Shown piece by piece: positions 1 through 8,061 of a stretch of DNA of 36,743 bases. The notes under the pieces are model-generated. The model was not told where the DNA came from. It was given only the letters and a program-made list of their open reading frames with translations, and ran no database searches. The position numbers and the translations under genes are program-made. Source of the DNA: Rhodothermales bacterium (GTDB lineage: Bacteria > Bacteroidota > Rhodothermia > Rhodothermales > UBA10348); contig JANJTM010000081.1 of the NCBI GenBank assembly GCA_024711125.1, positions 1 to 36,743 of the forward strand, in the 5' to 3' direction. Within the stretch, counting starts at the first letter, position 1. Each line of letters opens with the position of its first letter.

Positions 1-387
1 CACGGGTTCGTGACGTTCCAGTCCGGGCAGGCGCTCAGCCTGCAGGTCTCGTGGGCCGAGATGGTGAAGCGCGAGGAGGTCTCGGTGACCTTCCAGGGCT
101 CCCGCGCGGGCGGAAAGATCGAGCGCCTCTTCGGCCGCGACGGGCTCGACGAGACGGCGATCGACTCGTGCGAACTCTATACGCAGGCGGGCGGACGCTC
201 GCTCAACTCGTCGATCACGGTCGAGGCCTGCGAGGACATGGGCCGCATCGGCTCGGCCGCGAACTTCGTGCGCACGGTGGAGGGGCTCGAGGCCCCGCTC
301 AATACGCCGGCCGAGGCGCTGGCGCTGATGACCGTCATCGACGCGCTCTACGAATCGGCCCGCACCGGCAAGCCCGTGGCCTGCTGA
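1..387 (+). CDS. Gfo/Idh/MocA family oxidoreductase, C-terminal fragment
   Basis: The reading frame is open from the first base of the window, so this is the 3' end of a gene that begins outside it; about 128 residues are visible. The end matches the C-terminal domain of Gfo/Idh/MocA NAD(P)-dependent oxidoreductases: the closing stretch 'ALYESARTGKPVAC' is the usual last helix, in which sugar- or cyclitol-dehydrogenase relatives carry a 'Y.S..tG..V' pattern. The N-terminal Rossmann domain and the catalytic residues lie off the left edge, so the substrate cannot be judged. The gene converges on hppA, with a strong hairpin between them. The GTG at base 10 is internal to the frame and is not proposed as the true start. 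Confidence 0.75.
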   Translation, partial: HGFVTFQSGQALSLQVSWAEMVKREEVSVTFQGSRAGGKIERLFGRDGLDETAIDSCELYTQAGGRSLNSSITVEACEDMGRIGSAANFVRTVEGLEAPLNTPAEALALMTVIDALYESARTGKPVAC

Positions 388-404
388 ATCGGCCGGCCGG
401 AAAT

Positions 405-449
405 GCGACGCGCCGGACTGGAGGCATGCCCCCCTGCCCGGCGCGTCGC
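405..449. terminator. Bidirectional hairpin terminator between convergent genes
   Basis: A perfect 12-bp inverted repeat (GCGACGCGCCGG at 405-416, CCGGCGCGTCGC at 438-449) encloses a 21-nt loop in the 79-bp gap between the oxidoreductase tail and hppA. Short T runs follow on both strands (TTT at 452-454 on plus, ATTT on minus). Position and symmetry suit a shared terminator, although the T tracts are short. Confidence 0.6.
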
Positions 450-466
450 CGTTTCCGCACGGACGA

Positions 467-2629
467 TCAGATGAAGAGCGGAGCGAGCACGAGGGTGATC
501 GTCGCCAGGAGCTTGATCAGGACGTGCAGCGACGGACCGGCGGTGTCCTTGAACGGATCGCCCACGGTGTCGCCCACGACGGCGGCCTTGTGCGCGTCGG
601 TCTTCTTGGCGACGACGACGCCGTCGACCACGAATTCGCCGGATTCGATGTACTTCTTGGCGTTGTCCCACGCGCCGCCGCCGTTGTTCATCACGGTGGC
701 GAGCAGGATGCCGCCGATCGTGCCGACCATCAGGAGGGCCGCGACCGATTCCGCCCCGATGTTGCCTTCGCCCGAGAGGTACTTGAAGCCGACGCCGACG
801 GCGACCGGGGTGAGCACGGCGAGCAGGCCCGGCGCGACCATTTCGCGGAGGGCGCCCTTCGTGACGAGGTCGACGCAGGTGGCGTAGTCGGGCTTCGAGG
901 TGCCCGCCATGATGCCCGGGTTCTCGCGGAACTGGCGGCGAACCTCCATGATGACGACCTGGGCGGCCTTTCCGACCGCCTTGATGGCCATCGAGCTGAA
1001 CACGAAGACGAGCGTGGCGCCGAGCAGGCCACCGATGAAGACCGGGACCTTGCTGAGGTCGACCTGCATGGCGACGCCCGTGATCTTGCGCACCTCGTCC
1101 ATGTAGGCGCTGAAAAGCAGGAAGGCCGCGAGGGCCGCCGAGCCGATCGCGTATCCCTTCGTGAGGGCCTTCGTCGTATTGCCGACGGAGTCGAGACGAT
1201 CGGTGCGCATCCGGATCTCTTCCGGTTGTCCTGACATCTCGATGATGCCGCCCGCATTGTCGGTGATCGGACCGAAGGTGTCCATCGCCAGGATGTACGC
1301 GCAGGGCGCGAGCATGCCCATGGTGGCGATGGCCGTGCCGTAGAGACCGGCGCCCTCGACGCCCACGAGCGCCATCTCGCCGCACCAGAACGAGGTGAGC
1401 AGCGCCACCGAGATCGTGATGACCGGAAGGCCGGTGCACTCGAACCCGACCGCGAGACCCGAGATGATGTTGGTGGCGGGTCCGGTGCGCGACGCTTCGG
1501 CAATCGAGCGCACCGGGCGGTACCGGTATTCGGTGTAGTACTGCGTGATCCAGACGAAGGCGTAGGCCGTCAGGATGCCGATGATGCCGGCCGCGAAGAG
1601 GTATCCGCCGCGGACGGTCACCGTCGCGCCGGCGACCGGCACGAGCAGCGCGTAGACCGAGATTCCGAACCCGATCATCGCCAGGACCGTCGTGACGAGG
1701 TAGCCCCGGTTGAGCGCCTTCATGGGATCCTCGTCCTCCCTGCATCGCACCGAGTAGACGCCGACGATCGTCGCCAGGAGACCGAAGGCGCGCGCGAGCA
1801 GCGGGAAAAGGATGCCGCCCAGGCCGAAGACCGGGAAGAGCGCGATGCCGAGGATCATGGCGCCGATATTCTCGGCCGCCGTCGACTCGAAGAGGTCGGC
1901 GCCGCGGCCCGCGCAGTCGCCGACGTTGTCGCCCACGAGGTCGGCCACGACGGCCGGGTTGCGCGGATCGTCCTCCGGGATGCCGGCCTCCACCTTTCCC
2001 ACGAGGTCGGCGCCGACGTCGGCCGCCTTGGTGAAGATCCCGCCTCCGAGTTGGGCGAAGAGCGCGACGAAGCTGGCCCCGAAGCCGAATCCGACGATCT
2101 GGAGCGGAACGTGGCTGTAGTCGTCGAGGCCTCCGAAGAGGTAGAAGAGCCCGCCGACGCCCAGGAGGCTCATCGAAACCACGGCGAGACCGCTCACGGC
2201 GCCGCCGCGCAGCGCGATCTGGAGCGCCCGGTTGAGGCTCGTCATCGCGGCGGTCGCGGCGCGGATGTTGGCGCGGATCGACACGAACATGCCGATGAAG
2301 CCCGCGATCGCCGAACAGACGGCGCCGGTCAGGAAGGAGACGGTCACCTTCCACGCGACGCCGCGGCCCATTTCCTCGATGTTCGGAACGTCCCGGTTGG
2401 CCCAGTAGAAGGCGAAGATGACAGCCGCCGCCACGATCGCCAGGGCCCCGATCGTCCGGTACTGGCGCCTCAGGAACGCTTCGGCGCCTTCCTTGATGGC
2501 GTTCGAAATGGCCATCATCCCGGCCTGTCCCGTATCCGCGGCGAGTACCCATCGGGCCATGAACAGGGCGACGAGCAGCGAGAGCACGCTGACGGAGAAG
2601 ACCGTCGGCAGGACCCAATCGATTCCCAT
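467..2629 (-). CDS. hppA: K+-independent proton-translocating membrane pyrophosphatase
   Basis: Membrane-bound pyrophosphatase of 720 residues that couples hydrolysis of PPi to proton export. Family signatures are intact: the substrate-site segment DVGADLVGKVEAGIPEDDP (about residues 204-222), followed by GDNVGDCAGRGADLFES, and the C-terminal MNNGGGAWDNAKKYIE. The segment GNTTKA has lysine at about residue 487. In this family lysine there marks K+-independent H+ pumps, whereas alanine marks K+-dependent enzymes and Na+ pumps; the transported ion is therefore inferred. The start at 2629 is chosen because AAGGAGGG lies just upstream and the first helix begins directly. The open frame extends 27 codons further upstream, but those codons do not look like family sequence. 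It is divergent from the SulP gene and converges on the preceding oxidoreductase. Confidence 0.96.
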   Translation of the reverse strand: MGIDWVLPTVFSVSVLSLLVALFMARWVLAADTGQAGMMAISNAIKEGAEAFLRRQYRTIGALAIVAAAVIFAFYWANRDVPNIEEMGRGVAWKVTVSFLTGAVCSAIAGFIGMFVSIRANIRAATAAMTSLNRALQIALRGGAVSGLAVVSMSLLGVGGLFYLFGGLDDYSHVPLQIVGFGFGASFVALFAQLGGGIFTKAADVGADLVGKVEAGIPEDDPRNPAVVADLVGDNVGDCAGRGADLFESTAAENIGAMILGIALFPVFGLGGILFPLLARAFGLLATIVGVYSVRCREDEDPMKALNRGYLVTTVLAMIGFGISVYALLVPVAGATVTVRGGYLFAAGIIGILTAYAFVWITQYYTEYRYRPVRSIAEASRTGPATNIISGLAVGFECTGLPVITISVALLTSFWCGEMALVGVEGAGLYGTAIATMGMLAPCAYILAMDTFGPITDNAGGIIEMSGQPEEIRMRTDRLDSVGNTTKALTKGYAIGSAALAAFLLFSAYMDEVRKITGVAMQVDLSKVPVFIGGLLGATLVFVFSSMAIKAVGKAAQVVIMEVRRQFRENPGIMAGTSKPDYATCVDLVTKGALREMVAPGLLAVLTPVAVGVGFKYLSGEGNIGAESVAALLMVGTIGGILLATVMNNGGGAWDNAKKYIESGEFVVDGVVVAKKTDAHKAAVVGDTVGDPFKDTAGPSLHVLIKLLATITLVLAPLFI

Positions 2630-2763
2630 GAACCCTCCTTGCCGTGAACGGCGACAGGTGTCGGGCGAACGCGCGTCCGGGATGCCGTCCCCAATATCCG
2701 TAACCGGCACCTGGAGTCAAGGGAGACAACCCTTCCGGCATGGGATCCTGGGCTCCATATGCC

Positions 2764-2786
2764 CGTATTTGCGCTTTCTTGATACG
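2764..2786. promoter_or_regulatory. Short inverted repeat upstream of SulP gene
   Basis: CGTAT (2764-2768) and ATACG (2782-2786) form perfect 5-bp arms around 13 nt, in the divergent hppA/SulP intergenic region and ending 7 bp before the preferred GTG start of SulP. It could be an operator or chance; only the symmetry and position support it. Confidence 0.25.
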
Positions 2787-2793
2787 AGGAGCC

Positions 2794-4488
2794 GTGCAGC
2801 CAGCCCAACCGCCGAGCGTTTTTCACCCGAAGCTCGTCACTGTCCTGCGCGAGGGGTACTCGTGGACGCTCTTCCGGTCGGATCTCGTGGCGGGCCTGGT
2901 GGTGGGCATCGTCGCGCTTCCGCTCGCCATCGCCTTCGCGATCGCGTCGGGGGTCAAGCCGGAGCAAGGGCTCTACACGGCCGTCATCGCCGGCTTCCTC
3001 ATTTCGGCATTGGGCGGAAGCCGGGTCCAGATCGGAGGCCCCACGGGCGCGTTCGTCGTGCTCGTCTACGCGGTCGTCCAGGAGTACGGGTACGACGGTC
3101 TCGTGGTAGCGACCCTGCTTGCCGGCGCCCTGCTCGTGGTGATGGGGCTGGCGCGCATGGGGGCGGTGATCAAGTTCATCCCGTACCCCGTGACGGTGGG
3201 TTTCACGTCGGGCATCGCGGTGATCATCGCGCTGGGGCAGGTGCGCGACTTCCTGGGCCTTTCGATGGAATCGGTTCCGGCCGAGTTCTTCGAGCGGCTG
3301 GGGGCCCTGTGGGAGGCCCTGCCCACCGTGTCTCCGTGGGCGGCAGGGATCGCGGTGGCGACCGTACTCACGCTGCGGCTGCTTCCGCACGTCACCCACC
3401 GGGTGCCGGCGTCGCTGGCGGCCCTGCTCGTGACGACGGCGATCGTCCGGTTCTTCGATATCCCGGTCGACACGATCGAGGGAAGGTTCGGAGCGGTGCC
3501 GTCGTCGCTGCCGACCCCGCGCCTTCCGCACGTGGAGTGGTCGACCGTACACGAACTCTTCTCGCCGGCGCTCTCGATCGCGCTGCTCGCGGGCATCGAG
3601 TCGCTGCTGTCGGCGGTCGTGGCCGACGGCATGACGGGGCGCCGCCACCGGTCGAACACCGAGCTCGTGGCACAGGGCATCGCGAACCTCGCCTCTCCCC
3701 TGTTCGGCGGAATTCCCGCGACGGGCGCGATCGCACGCACGGCCACCAACATCAAGAGCGGGGCGAAGACCCCCATCGCGGGCATCGTGCATGCGCTCAC
3801 GCTGCTGTTGATCCTGCTCGTTTTCGGCCGCTACGCGGGCATGATTCCGATGGCGACGCTCGCGGGCATCCTCATGGTGGTGGCCTGGAACATGGGCGAG
3901 TGGCACGTTTTCCGCCGTCTGCTGCGCAGTCCCCGCAGCGACGTGATGGTGCTGCTTTCCACGTTCGGTCTCACGGTGATCATCGATCTGACGGTGGCCA
4001 TCCAGGTCGGCGTCGTCATGGCCGCGCTGCTCTTCATGCACCGCATGAGCGAGGTGACGCAGGTCAAGCGACAGGTCGAGGCGATGCGCCGCCCGGCGGG
4101 CGCCGACGACGACGAAATGGCCGATCCCGACCGCACGTCGGCGCTCGACATTCCGGCGGGCGTCGAGGTGTTCGAGATCGACGGGCCGTTCTTTTTCGGC
4201 GCGGCCGAGACCTTCCGCTCGGCGATCGCGCAGATCGAGGACCCGCCGCGGGTGCTCGTGCTGCGTATGCGCAAAGTCCTGACGCTGGACGCGACCGGCC
4301 TCGCCGCGCTGGAGGACGTGCACGAGCAGACCGCGCGCCGGGGAGGCACGCTCGTGCTCTCGGGCGTGCACGCCCAGCCTCTGGTGGTCATGCAGCGCTC
4401 CGGATTCCTCGACCGCGTGGGCGAGGACAACGTGCCCGGCGACATCCACGATTCGATGCGGAGGGCGCGGGCGCTGGTTGCGGCCTGA
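2794..4488 (+). CDS. SulP family anion transporter with STAS domain
   Basis: Inner-membrane transporter of the SulP (SLC26) family. The order is a short cytoplasmic N-terminus (FHPKLVTVLREGY), a membrane domain of roughly ten or more hydrophobic segments opening with DLVAGLVVGIVALPLAIAFA, the QIGGPTGAFVV motif, GGIPATGAIARTATN, and a C-terminal STAS domain (about the last 130 residues) with 'LTLDATGLAALEDV'. Relatives carry sulfate, bicarbonate or dicarboxylates; nothing here fixes the substrate, and no carbonic anhydrase or sulfate-assimilation gene is adjacent. I prefer the GTG at 2794, preceded by GAGGAG at 2786-2791, because it yields a normal SulP N-terminus. An in-frame ATG at 2740 would add 18 atypical residues. 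It converges on tag with a 28-bp gap. Confidence 0.93.
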   Translation: MQPAQPPSVFHPKLVTVLREGYSWTLFRSDLVAGLVVGIVALPLAIAFAIASGVKPEQGLYTAVIAGFLISALGGSRVQIGGPTGAFVVLVYAVVQEYGYDGLVVATLLAGALLVVMGLARMGAVIKFIPYPVTVGFTSGIAVIIALGQVRDFLGLSMESVPAEFFERLGALWEALPTVSPWAAGIAVATVLTLRLLPHVTHRVPASLAALLVTTAIVRFFDIPVDTIEGRFGAVPSSLPTPRLPHVEWSTVHELFSPALSIALLAGIESLLSAVVADGMTGRRHRSNTELVAQGIANLASPLFGGIPATGAIARTATNIKSGAKTPIAGIVHALTLLLILLVFGRYAGMIPMATLAGILMVVAWNMGEWHVFRRLLRSPRSDVMVLLSTFGLTVIIDLTVAIQVGVVMAALLFMHRMSEVTQVKRQVEAMRRPAGADDDEMADPDRTSALDIPAGVEVFEIDGPFFFGAAETFRSAIAQIEDPPRVLVLRMRKVLTLDATGLAALEDVHEQTARRGGTLVLSGVHAQPLVVMQRSGFLDRVGEDNVPGDIHDSMRRARALVAA

Positions 4489-4516
4489 TCGAAGCTGCCG
4501 AGGGACGCGGCCGCGG

Positions 4517-5122
4517 CTACGGTCGGCGGAAGTCCGCGCGCGCCTTCTCGGCCCGCTCGCGGCACCAGCACCCCTCGACGTGGTCGTTCACCAATCCCAT
4601 GGCCTGCATGAACGCGTAGGCGGTCGTGGGCCCGAAGAACCGCCATCCGTGGCGCTTGAGCTCCTTCGACAGGGCCTTCGACTCGGGCGTCTCGGCCATG
4701 GTGCGCAGGACCTCCCACGTGAGACGGACGGGACGGGACGCGGGGTCGGGCTCGAACCGCCAGACGAAGGACGCCAGTGAACCGTAGCGATCCACGATTC
4801 CCCGGGCGACCCCGGCGTTGTGGATCACGGCCTCGATCTTGCCGCGGTGCCGAACGATCCCCGCGTCGCCGAGCAGCCGTTGGACGTCGGCCTCGTCGTA
4901 GCGCGCCACCCGCTCGACGTCGAATCCGTCGAAGGCCCGGCGGAAGTGCTCGCGCTTGCGCAGGATCGTCAGCCAGCTCAGCCCCGACTGGAACGACTCG
5001 AGCGACATCTTCTCGAAGAGCCGCACGTCGTCCGCGACGGGATAGCCCCACTCGTCGTCGTGGTAGGCGGCGTAGATGTCAGGCGAAAGGCCCCAAGGGC
5101 ACCTCGAAGGAACTTCGATCAC
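4517..5122 (-). CDS. tag: DNA-3-methyladenine glycosylase I
   Basis: Base-excision repair enzyme removing N3-methyladenine from alkylated DNA, 201 residues and close to the usual length. The zinc-snap ligands seen in E. coli Tag (C4, H17, H175, C179) have counterparts C8, H21, H181 and C185 with identical internal spacing, in the contexts RCPWG, YHDDEWG and VNDHVEGCWC. The substrate-pocket segment LESFQSGLSWLTILRKRE carries the conserved Glu (E42). The start is a GTG whose last two bases are the first two of the upstream dipeptidase's TGA stop (GTGA overlap), implying translational coupling. An alternative GTG lies three codons upstream at 5131. Co-transcription of a repair glycosylase with a dipeptidase has no obvious functional logic. 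Confidence 0.93.
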   Translation of the reverse strand: MIEVPSRCPWGLSPDIYAAYHDDEWGYPVADDVRLFEKMSLESFQSGLSWLTILRKREHFRRAFDGFDVERVARYDEADVQRLLGDAGIVRHRGKIEAVIHNAGVARGIVDRYGSLASFVWRFEPDPASRPVRLTWEVLRTMAETPESKALSKELKRHGWRFFGPTTAYAFMQAMGLVNDHVEGCWCRERAEKARADFRRP

Positions 5123-6084
5123 GCCTTCCACACCTGTTTCGCGACGCGCAACCAGTTGCCTCCCATGATGTTGCCGATATCCGCATCGCCGTACCCAAGG
5201 CGACCGAGTTCGGCGGAGAGGTCGGAAAACTGCTCCGGAGCGAACATCGTGAGCGGCGCGCCCTCCGGAAACGCCGCCGGAAATTTCGCGCGGAAGGTCA
5301 CCAGGAAGTCGTCGAGCTCGGCCTCGTCGAACACGTAGTCGGTCGAGAACCCGACGTGGCGCGACCCGACGCGCTGCACCACGTAGTCGATCGCCCGGGC
5401 CACGCCGGCCGCGCTCGTGTCCCCGCCCGGCAGGAAGAGCCCGAACCCGACGATTCCGACCACGCCGCCCGTCGCCGCGCAGGCGTCGATCACGGCATCG
5501 CGCACGTTGCGCGGGTGGTCGCAGAGCGCGCGCGGATTGCTGTGCGAGAGGATGACCGGGTTCTGCGCGTGCTCGAACACGTCGAACGTCGTGCGCTCGC
5601 CCGTGTGCGAGCAGCAGACGACCATTCCGACCTCCTTCATCGCGGCCAGCACGTCGCGGCCGAACGGGCTGAGCCCGGGGTCGTCCGGCTCGATACAGCC
5701 TCCGCCGACCACGTTGTGGGCGTTGTAGGCGATCAGCATCCAGCGGACGCCCAGGTCGTACCAGAGTCGCACCAACTCGATGCGGCCGTCGAGCGCCGTC
5801 ATGCCCTCGACGTCGAAGGTTATCGCGAGGCGTCCGGAGGCCCGCGCCGCCTCGATCTCGGCCACCGTTCCGCAGAGTGCGAAGCGGTCCCCGTTCCGCG
5901 CAATCCAGTCGCGCATCGTCGCGGCCACCTGGATGCCGAGGGTCCATGGCAGCGAATCGAAGACCAGGTTGAGCGAGACCACGTCCACGCCGCCCGCCCG
6001 GTAGCGCTCCAGTTGCGGGAGGAACGCCGCGTCGGGCCGCAGCGGCATGCAGGCGTGGTTGTCCCAGACGGGCGGGCGGATCAT
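5119..6084 (-). CDS. Membrane dipeptidase family (peptidase M19) protein
   Basis: A 321-residue TIM-barrel metallohydrolase of the M19 (renal dipeptidase) family, which cleaves dipeptides, sometimes with a D-residue in second position. Recognisable blocks in order are DNHACM near residue 8, TFDVEGM (the metal-bridging Glu), CCSHTG, ILSHSNPRALCDHPRN and GFSTDY. The first metal motif reads H-A-C instead of the canonical H-x-D, so a cysteine replaces the usual aspartate ligand. No signal peptide is seen, so it is probably cytoplasmic. The start ATG at 6084 is placed where homology begins; the upstream frame to 6255 is low-complexity and runs towards a repeat array. It overlaps tag by 4 nt. Confidence 0.85.
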   Translation of the reverse strand: MIRPPVWDNHACMPLRPDAAFLPQLERYRAGGVDVVSLNLVFDSLPWTLGIQVAATMRDWIARNGDRFALCGTVAEIEAARASGRLAITFDVEGMTALDGRIELVRLWYDLGVRWMLIAYNAHNVVGGGCIEPDDPGLSPFGRDVLAAMKEVGMVVCCSHTGERTTFDVFEHAQNPVILSHSNPRALCDHPRNVRDAVIDACAATGGVVGIVGFGLFLPGGDTSAAGVARAIDYVVQRVGSRHVGFSTDYVFDEAELDDFLVTFRAKFPAAFPEGAPLTMFAPEQFSDLSAELGRLGYGDADIGNIMGGNWLRVAKQVWKA

Positions 6085-6264
6085 GGCGGCGGCGGTGGCG
6101 GTAGCGGTGGGGGCGGCGGTTTCACGACGGCTCCGACGGCGAATGAGGCCGAGCAGCCCGATGTTCCGGCGCCCCCTGCACCACCTGCACCGCCGGCGCC
6201 CCGGGCACCACCGGCGCGGCTCCGGAAACGGAACCTCCGGAGAGCAGGATTCCACAGTCGGCCC

Positions 6265-6420
6265 GGTCGCCCGTCCTGGCGGGCCCGAGACTGGAAAATG
6301 TGGCCCCTATTCCATGTATTTGCCCGCTTTTGGGGGTCAAAACATCGAAAAAGGGCCAGAAGTCGACATATTTGCCCCCAAAATGGGGCCAAAACGTTGA
6401 AAAAGGTCCTGAAATTCCAG
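6265..6420. repeat. Intergenic 52-bp-period dyad repeat array, locus A
   Basis: Two clear tandem units at 6317-6368 and 6369-6420 match at 35 of 52 positions without gaps. A degenerate unit at 6265-6316 keeps the hairpin GCCCG/CGGGC and a GAAAA..GGCC-like spacer. Each unit starts TATTTGCCC and forms a dyad of about 24 nt around a 4-5 nt loop that is TTTT in one unit and AAAAT in the next, followed by a spacer with GAAAAAGG. The array lies between the oxidoreductase operon and the dipeptidase gene. The period is not a multiple of three, so it is not coding. The sequence may decay further to about 6470. Confidence 0.85.
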
Positions 6421-6543
6421 GTTCGCGCCCGCTCCCCGGTGACTTGCAGGGTACTTGTCGCATGCATGTTTGCGCGGAAACCGGTCGTGGGGCCTGGTCA
6501 TCACGCTCCGGGTTGAGGCGGACCACGCCCATCGGTTTCCAAA

Positions 6544-6581
6544 TCCTGACCCCTCGCGACCATCGGCGCGCGGGGTCAGGA
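6544..6581 (-). terminator. Hairpin terminator of the 2-oxoacid oxidoreductase operon
   Basis: Perfect 10-bp arms TCCTGACCCC (6544-6553) and GGGGTCAGGA (6572-6581) enclose 18 nt and begin 26 bp beyond the stop codon at 6607. Reading the minus strand, the hairpin is followed by TTTGG, a weak T tract. It is separate from repeat array A further downstream. Confidence 0.6.
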
Positions 6582-6606
6582 CACGTAAGTGCCCGACCCG
6601 CGGGGT

Positions 6607-8061
6607 TCAGTTGGACGAGACCTCCGATACCAACTCCTGTTGCAGCACTGCCTTGAAGGACTCCGCGCCCGCGTCGAACGCCCGGTCGTTGATGTGCGCC
6701 ACCTCGGCCACCGCGTGGATCGCCCGGTGCAGCGCACTTCGCATCGTCGTGACCGGGAACAGCTCCGTCGCGGCCTGGAGTGCACCCAGCGCGACGATGT
6801 TCTTCACGCGGAAGACGCCCAGTTCGGCCGCCAGCCGGGTGAACGGGATGCCGTACGCGCGCACGCCGTCCGCCAGCTTCGGGACCGAGTGGATGACGGT
6901 CGCGTCGTACAGCACGATGCCGCCGGGCCGCACGGTCGGGCCGAATTTGTCGAGGCTCGGCGCGTTGAACGCCACGAGGACGTGTGGATCGGGCACGGCG
7001 GGCGAAAGGACCTCGCCGTCGGCCACGTGCACGTCGGCATAGGACGTTCCGCCCCGGGATTCGGGTCCGTAGCTCGGGATGTACGTCCCGTCGAAGCCCT
7101 CGTCGATCGCCGCGTTGCAGAGCAGCTTGGCGATCGTCTGGGCGCCGTCGCCGCCGGCACCCGCCAGCTTGATGCCGACGTCCGACGGATCGAGATGCCG
7201 CGGGAATCCCTTGTTGAAGCGCCGGGCGGGCACGTCGGTCGTGCCGAGGGTCCTCAGCATGCGTTCCACGTCGTAGTCCGGCTCGCCGGGCTCGAACCAG
7301 GGCTCGGGTGCGGTGTCCTTCTTCACGCCCAGCGGATAGACGGGCACCATCTGCTCCTCGACCCACTTCTCGGCCTCTTCGGGCGTCATCTTGAGGTGGG
7401 TCGGGCATTCGGAGAGCACTTCCACAAAGGAGAATCCCCGTCCCTCGACCTGCATCTGGATCGCCTTGTGGATCGCCTTGCGGGCGCGCATGCGCTGCTT
7501 GTTGTTGAAGAGGGCCACGCGCTCCACGTAGACCGGGCCGTCGAGCCCGGCGATGAGCTCAGCCATCTTCAGCGGCTCGCCCATAAGCCGGTTACGACCG
7601 TCAGGGGTGGTCGCGGTCTTCTGGTGCATCAGGGTGGTCGGCGCCATCTGCCCGCCCGTCATGCCGTAGATCGCGTTGTTCACGAAGATCACGGTGAACG
7701 GAAGACCCATCTGGGCCGCGGAGATGATCTCGGCCAGCCCGATCGACGCGAGGTCGCCGTCCCCCTGGTACGAGATGACGATCGAATCGGGGTTGGCGAG
7801 CTTGTGCCCGATGCCCACGGCCGGTGCGCGCCCGTGCGCCGCCTGCGAGTTGCCGACGTCGAGGTAGTAGTACAGGAAGACCGAGCATCCGACCGGCGAA
7901 ATTGCCACCGTCCGGTCCTGGATGCCGAGTTCGTCGATGACCTCGGCCATGTACTTGTGGGCCAGCCCGTGGCCGCACCCCGCGCAGTAGTGCGTGGCAT
8001 GGGCCTTGACGCCGTCCTGGGCGCCGTTCCGCTCGAAGCGGTTATAGAACACCGTGTCCAT
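6607..8061 (-). CDS. 2-oxoacid:ferredoxin oxidoreductase, fused beta (TPP) and gamma subunits
   Basis: Catalytic half of a CoA-dependent 2-oxoacid:ferredoxin oxidoreductase, 484 residues. The N-terminal part is the thiamine-diphosphate domain: YCAGCGHG near residue 27, SPVGCS, and the TPP/Mg motif QGDGDLASIG...VIFVNN. The C-terminal part (about residue 305 onward) is a gamma domain beginning LAGAGGDGAQTIAKLL, with the PSYGPESRGG motif. In many homologues gamma is a separate polypeptide. AGGAGGTGA precedes the ATG at ideal distance, and the start lies 20 nt inside the alpha gene, so the two are coupled. The substrate is probably a branched-chain 2-oxoacid or 2-oxoglutarate; the VorB-like partner favours the former, but this is inference. 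Confidence 0.9.
   Translation of the reverse strand: MDTVFYNRFERNGAQDGVKAHATHYCAGCGHGLAHKYMAEVIDELGIQDRTVAISPVGCSVFLYYYLDVGNSQAAHGRAPAVGIGHKLANPDSIVISYQGDGDLASIGLAEIISAAQMGLPFTVIFVNNAIYGMTGGQMAPTTLMHQKTATTPDGRNRLMGEPLKMAELIAGLDGPVYVERVALFNNKQRMRARKAIHKAIQMQVEGRGFSFVEVLSECPTHLKMTPEEAEKWVEEQMVPVYPLGVKKDTAPEPWFEPGEPDYDVERMLRTLGTTDVPARRFNKGFPRHLDPSDVGIKLAGAGGDGAQTIAKLLCNAAIDEGFDGTYIPSYGPESRGGTSYADVHVADGEVLSPAVPDPHVLVAFNAPSLDKFGPTVRPGGIVLYDATVIHSVPKLADGVRAYGIPFTRLAAELGVFRVKNIVALGALQAATELFPVTTMRSALHRAIHAVAEVAHINDRAFDAGAESFKAVLQQELVSEVSSN

Noticed and set aside
348-2741. A 797-residue minus-strand frame over hppA
   Set aside because: It is a shadow frame of hppA; arginine/glycine-rich with no domain, typical of GC-rich antisense or shifted frames.
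6265-6420. Array A as the terminator of the oxidoreductase operon
   Set aside because: A better separate hairpin (6544-6581) lies directly after the operon stop, and homologous array B has no equivalent relation to a single gene end.
6265-6470. Open reading frames running through array A on both strands
   Set aside because: The repeat period (52) is not divisible by three, so units are read in different frames and give unrelated peptides; composition is not protein-like.
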